In this document: piece by piece, positions 58,018 through 64,000 of the stretch
Layout of the letters: every line of letters begins with the position of its first letter
Numbering within the stretch: position 1 is the first letter of the stretch
Assembly: GCF_029168945.1 (NCBI RefSeq)
Contig: NC_083602.1
Span: 73,676,600-73,740,599 of the forward strand
Source: Cannabis sativa
Taxonomy: Eukaryota > Streptophyta > Magnoliopsida > Rosales > Cannabaceae
DNA length: 64,000 nucleotides
Direction: 5' to 3'
Position numbers and translations under genes: made by a program
Notes under the pieces: model-generated
The model's input: only the letters and a program-made list of their open reading frames with translations
Told to the model about the DNA's origin: nothing
Database searches by the model: none

Positions 58018-58744
58018 TGTAATATCCCAATAAGCCTAATGGTAAATAATTAGGGTTTATATTTATATTATAGGATAATTAAGTAATAAGTATGATTATG
58101 ATCCTACTAATATATTTCAACATAAATTTTAAATCTACTATAAGTGGAAAAATAAGTATAAGTTATTAATTACAGAGATTTATATAGCAAGTGTGAATAT
58201 AATGTGAGCTATTTGTGGAATAAAAATATTTTCAAGTTTGGCGTCCTTGGAGACTCGATCAAGGGCTAAAAATGTCATCACAAGTTTAATGAATAGATTT
58301 GACGGAAATATTATGATAAGTTGATAGTTTAATTATTGGGTTGATTAGAAGTATATGAGATTTAACCTAGTGCCATTGAAGTAGAGATTTCTTAATAGCT
58401 AAGAAATGATAAGATAACTATTATCAGTAAAGTTTTTATTAATAATATATTAACATTATTCTTAATATTATTAATATTTTGATATTTTATTAATATATAT
58501 ATTAAGTTTAAAAGAAAACAATACGGACAAAATGAAATCTTCTTCTGTTCTCTGTGCGACAAAACTCTCATCCTCCTCTGCTCATTTTCCTTAACTTTCA
58601 ACCCATAACCTAGAGACTTAAGCTCCGATAATAGCGAGATAATAAATCATTGAAGAGGGAAAGCTTAAGGCAAGGATTGGTTTTGTTTTAAATTTAAAAC
58701 GATTGGTTTTATATAGTGACTTTGAATTTAGAGTAAGATTAATT
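58018..58744 (+). repeat. Truncated LTR, same family as the 2.8-kb solo LTR
   Basis: Opens TGTAATATCCCAATAAGCC and follows the first part of the LTR at 58962: 'TAATTAGGGTTTATATTTAT', 'TTCAAGTTTGGCG', 'AGATTTCTTAATAGCTAAGA' and 'GAGGGAAAGCTTAAGG'. The match stops near 58744, where Copia gag coding begins. Confidence 0.75.
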
Positions 58745-59088
58745 TGCTAGAGAGGTTATACAGTTTTAGAATGATTTCTTCCCTTTCCTTAAATGAGAAT
58801 ATTGATTGATTTAATGAGATTATTGTAGGATTAACAAATACATATCACAAAGTTGATCAAGAAAGTCAGGCCATAATTTTGCTGAGATAGCTTCCAATCC
58901 CATATCAAGAAGTCAAGGCTGTTATCAAGTATGGCAGAGACATGATTGCATTGAAGGATGTTGTAATATCCCAATAAGTTTAATGGTAAATAATTAGGGT
59001 TTATATTTATATTATGAGTTAATCAGGTAATAAGTGGGATTATGATCCTACTAATTTATTTCAACATAAAATTTAAATTTTGCTATAA

Positions 59089-59322
59089 GTGAGTAAATAA
59101 TCGTAATTTGTTAATTACGGAGATTTATATAGCATGTGTGAATGTAATATAAGCTATAACTGGAATAAAAATATTTTCAGGTTCGGGACCCTGGAGACTC
59201 AATAAGTGGATATATAAGAGTAATTTGTTAATTACGGGGATTTATTTGAAATACGTGGATATAATATGAGTTATTTGTGAAATAAAAATATTTTCAAGTT
59301 TGGCGACCTTGAAGACCCGATT
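59089..59322. repeat. 116-bp direct duplication inside the solo LTR
   Basis: Units begin near 59089 and 59205 and share 'GTAATTTGTTAATTACGG.GA' and 'GGAATAAAAATATTTTCA'. The truncated LTR at 58018 has a single unit, so the duplication is specific to this copy or subfamily. Confidence 0.6.
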
Positions 59323-60556
59323 GGAGGCCAAAAATGTCACAAGAGTTTTAGTTAGAAATATTGATGAGATTATTGAGATAAATTGATTTTAAAAATATCA
59401 GGGTATTTTAGGGTACTCGAAGTTGGCCAAATACCTTAGAAATAGAGATTTCTTAGTGGCTAAGAAATAATAAGATAAGTATTAATAATAAAGTTTTTAT
59501 TAATATTATTATTATTAATATATTGTTATAATATTATTTATATATATATTAAGTTATCAGTGAAACAGAACGAACGAACAAACGAAACCCTAGTTCTCTC
59601 CTTTCGATAAAACCTTCTCCTCCTATATCTATTTTCTTCGATTTTCAACCTGAAACCTAGTGATCTAAGCTCTGGTAGTAGCAGGATAGCAAATCTTTGA
59701 AAAGGGAAAGCTTAAGGTATGGTTTAATTTCGTTTTAAGTTTAAAAACAATTGGTTTCGTATAGGGTTTTGTGAATTAGAATAGTTATGAAGGTTCTGAC
59801 CTTATACGATTATTCTCGGGTAGTCATGGGACTAGTTCTTATGTTTACTTGTTGAATTGAGATAATTTTGAGTTAGAAATCGAGTTTTGAACTTTTTAAA
59901 GATTAGTCCGAACATTAATGGCGTTTTTCATTTAAGGGCTCGATTTTAATTTCTGTTACGTAAGAATGGTAATATTTATGGCATATATGCACCCTGTGAA
60001 GTTTGGAGTGATTTGGATAAGTTTTGGTAGTGTTTCGGTGAGTGCAAAAATTGAGATTTTCGTATTTCATAGTTTTTAGAAATTCCTAAGAGATCAAAAA
60101 TCGTATTTTTATCATAAGTTATGACTCGGGTGTCCGTTTCGGAAATTTTATATACCGTTTCGAAGCTTGCAACGAGCTCTACAATATTGTGTATAATTTA
60201 GAACCAAAATATAAGTTTTAGTTTAATATATTTATACCGCAGGGCTTGGTAGAAAATCCTAGATTGTCTTATGTGAATATTAAGCAGTGTTTTATTGGGA
60301 TAAACACTTATTGGTTTACCGTTGTTGTGACATAGGGCCGAGATTATCGGGGATAGTTCTCCACTTGGGTTGGCCGAAATGTATGAACCTGGATTAAATG
60401 TAAGAAAAGTATATTGTACTGCATAGTACATTGTATGTAATACAATTAGTATTCTTATGAATTGATTAATATTGAGATATAGTTAATATTGTTATATAAT
60501 GAAAAGACTAATTGGTTTAATATTGATAATGTGATGTTATTATGCATGTGATATAT

Positions 60557-60945
60557 GAGCTCACCTGATTAGGTGATGTGATTTTCCTGGCGACGTATTG
60601 GGCGTAAGTACGGGCGTCTGTGATATATGATAAGTACCGAGCATAGGTACGAGCTCACCTGGTTAGGTGATGCGATTTTCTTGGCGATGTACTGGGCGTA
60701 AGTACGGGCGTTAGTGATATATGATGAGTACCAAGCATAGGTACGAGCTCACCTGATTAGGTGATGTGATTTTCCTGGCGACGTACTGGGCATAAGTACA
60801 GGTGTCAGTGATATATGATGAGTACAGAGCGTAGGTACGAGCTCACCTGAATACCTGATTAGGTGATACAATTTTCCTAGCGACGTATCGGGCATAGGTA
60901 CGGGCGTCAATGACATATGATAAGTACCGGGCGTAGGTAGGGGCT
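60557..60945. repeat. 94-bp tandem array with three hairpins per unit
   Basis: GAGCTCACCTG starts at 60557, 60651, 60745 and 60839, exactly 94 bp apart; a fifth partial unit starts near 60941. Each unit has TCACCT-GATT-AGGTGA, CGTAC-loop-GTACG and GTACC-loop-GGTAC. Variant hairpins with the same GATT loop continue to about 61115. Confidence 0.9.
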
Positions 60946-62129
60946 CGTCTGATTAGACGATGCGATATTGGTGCCAGATTATGGCACGGGCTCACCTGAT
61001 TAGGTGATGCAATTATATGATATATGGGTGCAGGCTTTTGGCACAGGCTCACACTCGCTTGATTAGGCGATACAATACAAGATTATCAGATTAAAGCATC
61101 GACTTCTGATTAGGCAGCGTAATGTTATGAAGATGGTTGCTTTATGAGGTAACATATATATTCTTTATATGATTAAATGAATATGAATTCCATTATTGGT
61201 ATAATAGTTTTGTATTACCAAATATATGAATACTGATGTTTATTCGTGGCAGATGCCAGTAGTGATTTGGATTTCATCTTATGAACAAAGTGTGATTGTT
61301 TGATTCTTATTGTGTATAAATGACAATATTCGAATAATAAACTATATGATTGTTATTATTACTCTTCTTGCTGAGTCCTTGTGACTCACGGGTGCTATGT
61401 GGTGTAGGTAAAGGCAAAGAAAAGCTAGATCAACCATGAGGTGACAGTCTTCTCCAGCAATGTACATGTTGACCTCACCGGCCTCCGTGCCAAGTTGCCA
61501 GGACTTGTTTTGGACTGGGTGTATGTGCTGTGTATTTTGATTTTATGTTTAAATGGTTGTCCTATATATTTTTTTAGCAAAACTTTTTATAACAGGGATT
61601 CTCGGAACACACTTTTTATGCCGTTATAATATCAGTTTTTAGTGTTTTATTTTAGTCAGGTTTATAATATTATCACGGTTTTTAATAATTAATTATTCTA
61701 TTAGTATTAAACTAGTTTATAAAATCACACACGTGGCGTCCCTATAGATTAGGGCATTACAGATGTACTTGCGGCACTTAAGTCGAAAGATTTTGAATTA
61801 GAGTTGGAGAACAAATCCAAAAAAGAAGAAGTGTATTTGGCCAGAGGAAGATTACCCAAGAGAGTAAGTTCAAAGAGTAAACACCATCACTCTCAATCAA
61901 GATCGAAGTCCAAGGAGAAGAAAATAAGGAGTGTTACTTTTGTTGAATGTCTGGACACTTGCGAAGATTTTGCAAGAAGTACATGGAGAAACAAGGCTTC
62001 AACAATTCTCACAATGGAGATAGGAAGGTCTTTTGGCGCAATCACCCCAGGAAGGATTCTGCTGCAATCATGGAAGATAGTGATGACTACTCCACGGATG
62101 GAGAGTTGTTCTCTATCTTGGAGTCATAA

Positions 62130-64000
62130 ATGAACAGGGAGTGGATTCTTGACCTCAGATGCACTTATCACATGTGTCTGAGTCAAAAGTCATTTTTGAT
62201 TATAGATCAATTGATGGAGGTAGATATCTAATGGGAAATGATCATTCTATCAGGGTCATTGGAACCGAGAAGGTTGCCATTAAATAGTATGATGGAAAAA
62301 TCAAGGTGCAGATGAATCTAAGGCATATCCCAAACCTTAGACAAAACCTCATATCACTGGGTGCGCTTAAAGATTAGGGGTACGTATACAAGTCCATACA
62401 CGAAAGCTTGCGGATCACCAAAGGTTATTTGGTCAATGGTTATATGTTCTTCAAGGAGAAACTGTCCCAGCTGCAGAAGCTAGTATGGTGAAAGGACTAG
62501 AATCAAATATGAAGTTGTTGCATCACTGACTTGGACATATCAGTGAACAAGGCCTCAAAGAATTGCTCAAATAGGTTATAATTGAAAATTTAAATTCTTG
62601 TGCCTTACCATTTTGTGAAGCTTGTGATTTAGGGAAATAACATAAGCTAAAGTTCACTCCATCAAGGCACACAACTAAAAAGAGAGTCGAATATGTGCAT
62701 GTTGATCTTTGGGGACTATACAAGGTGCCTACTCACTTCAGTAAGCAATATTTTCTTTCAATAGTTGATGATTATAGTAAGTATATTTAGACCTATTGAC
62801 TATCAACCAAAACTGAGTGCCTAGAACAGTTTAGAAATTGGAAAACTCAGGTGGAAAACCAAATAGATCTTTAAATTAAGAAACTTAGGACTGATAATGG
62901 GTTAAAGTTTGTTAACTCTAAATTTGAAAAGATGTGTCAAGAATTTGGGATAACTAGGCATAGAACCGTACTGAAGACCCCAGAGCAAAATGGTGCTGCT
63001 AAAAGGATGAACCGAACCTTGTTAAACAAAGTTAGATGTTTACTCTTTAGTTCTAGGTTAGATAAACCATTTTGGATAGAAGCTTTAACAATCGCAACAT
63101 ACCATATGAATAGAAGCCCAAACAGAGTGATAGACTTAAAAACACCTTATGAAATGTGGTACAACAAAACCCCAAACCTAACACATTTAAGAATATTTAG
63201 GTGTACAACATATGTACACCAATCCATTTACAAGCTAGAACCTAGATCCATGAAGGTAACTTTCTTAGGTTATGCCTTAGGAACCAAGAGGTATAGAAGC
63301 TACATTGCCAAGAAGGGTAAATTAAAGGTTGTGATTGCTAGAAATATTGTTTTTAATGAGTTGGAATATCCTCACTTGACCTCCAAGAAAGGATGTGTGT
63401 CTTCGTGTGATGCAGGAAAAATAGGAAACAAAGACACTATAAGTATGGAAATGGAGTACGGAACCAAGCTCCTAGAAGAAGGTTCACATGCAAAAGATAG
63501 TATGGAATCGAAAGACCATATGCAAATAGAAGTTATTATTAAGCTGGAAGAACAAGGTAATGAAACAGAGGTGATGGAAGGGTCCAGACAGATAAGTCTG
63601 AAAGGTTATCAGTTAGCTCGAGATAGAACTTGAAGAGAGATCCATCCTCTAGCAAGGTTCAGAACAGTAGAGTTAATAGCATTTGCACTACCAGTAGTTC
63701 AACAGGCTAAAATTGAAGGGTCTGGAAGCTATGAAGAGGAAATTTTAGGCGAATACAATCTAAATGGCTTCAGGCCATACATGAGGAGGTGGATTCACTC
63801 CAAAAGAACAAGACTTGGATAATTATGCTGAAGCTGGAGAACAAGAAGGTTGTGGAGTGCAAATGGATTCTCAAGGTGAAAGAGAGAATCAATGTGAATG
63901 AACCAGTAAGGTTCAAAGCTAGATTAGTGGCTAAGGAGTTTACTCAAATGGAGTTTGAGGTTGAATAACTTGATGTTAAGACTGCTTTTTTAAATGGATT
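62130..64000 (+). pseudogene. pol: Copia pol: protease, integrase, start of RT (runs off the window)
   Basis: Protease: 'EWILDLRCTYHMC' near 62140, where the active-site Asp-Ser-Gly has become Asp-Leu-Arg. Integrase finger: 'HH-stop-LGHIS' and 'CEACDLGK' near 62520-62640 (the Arg codon reads TGA). Core: 'HVDLWG' (Asp), 'LRTDNGLKF' (Asp) and 'PEQNGAAKRMNRTLL', with Lys at the catalytic Glu. The segment 62932-63633 is a 233-codon open frame through 'PFWIEALTIATYHMNRSPN' and 'FLGYALGTKRYRSY'. RT begins near 63765 with 'KWLQAIHEEVDSLQKNKTW' and 'VVECKWILKVK', and reaches 'LDVKTAFLNG' at the window edge. Confidence 0.85.

Larger units (their letters stand above)
58962..61761 (+). repeat. Solo LTR (2.8 kb) with TSD GATGT
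   Basis: Opens TGTAATATCCC and closes AGGGCATTACA. GATGT is duplicated exactly at 58957-58961 and 61762-61766, inside a Copia gag that continues without loss. There is no internal domain. A CT-rich leader near 59585-59640 follows an AT-rich promoter-like part, so it reads to the right. It contains a 116-bp direct duplication (59089-59322) and the 94-bp hairpin array (60557-60945). The ends are Tekay/Del-like. Confidence 0.9.
58745..62129 (+). pseudogene. gag: Copia gag, split by a solo LTR
   Basis: The left exon-like piece (58745-58961) reads as Copia gag: 'NEIIVGLTNTYHKVDQESQA' and 'YQEVKAVIKYGRDMIALKDV'. After the 2.8-kb insertion it resumes at 61762 with 'DVLAALKSKDFELELENKSK', then 'ARGRLPKR' and a Ser/Lys-rich stretch. 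A CCHC knuckle 'CYFC-stop-MSGHLRRFC' lies near 61933-61980. A TGA replaces one residue inside the knuckle and a one-base shift lies just before it. The segment ends at TAA 62127. Confidence 0.82.

Overview
This window is transposon-dense, AT-rich nuclear DNA from a seed plant, most likely a eudicot. The reasons are: Ty3/Gypsy elements of the plant Tat and Tekay/Del lineages, Ty1/Copia elements with plant-type long terminal repeats (LTRs), two plant LINE remnants, several MITE types, and intergenic DNA full of AT and GA microsatellites. I found no convincing host gene, rRNA, tRNA or CRISPR in the 64 kb. Every recognisable protein trace belongs to a mobile element, and almost all of them carry stops or frameshifts. 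I cannot name the species.

Left part (1-17.3 kb). A Copia element (+ strand) enters from the left edge; its pol tail and 3' LTR end at 2506. It sits inside a Tat-type Gypsy element (copy 1, - strand, 2507-7474), of which RT, protease, gag, PBS and one LTR remain. That element had itself landed in the tail of another Copia LTR (7475-7563). An AT-rich stretch follows, with a GC-rich islet, a foldback element, an array of degenerate repeats of about 160 bp, a LINE reverse transcriptase relic (11.1-12.65 kb), a Tat gag-LTR fragment (copy 3) and two MITEs.

Middle (17.3-33.4 kb). Tat copy 2 (+ strand) is the most complete pol-bearing element: LTR, gag, protease, RT, RNase H, a second (archaeal-type) RNase H and integrase. 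Beyond these lies a convergent, spliced antisense gene (aORF) on the - strand. Its 5' LTR is split by a Copia solo LTR with a perfect 5-bp target duplication (AACAC). A Tekay/Del gag-pol fragment (- strand, 29.3-32.7 kb) and a Tat integrase tail follow.

Right part (33.4-64 kb). There is AT-rich DNA with a long GA microsatellite and MITEs. An intact, young LTR element without pol (39010-44105, - strand, TSD AGACT, about 99% identical LTRs) is a large-retrotransposon-derivative type element with two internal arrays of about 70 bp. A LINE relic is interrupted by a 2.06-kb solo LTR (TSD TATCT). Further right are a CACTA-like MITE, a Tekay 3' half, and a Copia gag-pol that runs off the right edge and is interrupted by a 2.8-kb solo LTR (TSD GATGT). 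That solo LTR carries a 94-bp tandem array whose units fold into hairpins that covary.

The window therefore reads as layered nested insertions: three solo LTRs with perfect 5-bp duplications, one complete non-autonomous element, and older broken hosts beneath them. The least ordinary items are the spliced antisense gene of Tat copy 2, the covarying-hairpin array in the 2.8-kb solo LTR, the young pol-less element with its two-hairpin 70-bp repeats, and three unrelated integrases that all carry Lys at the catalytic Glu.
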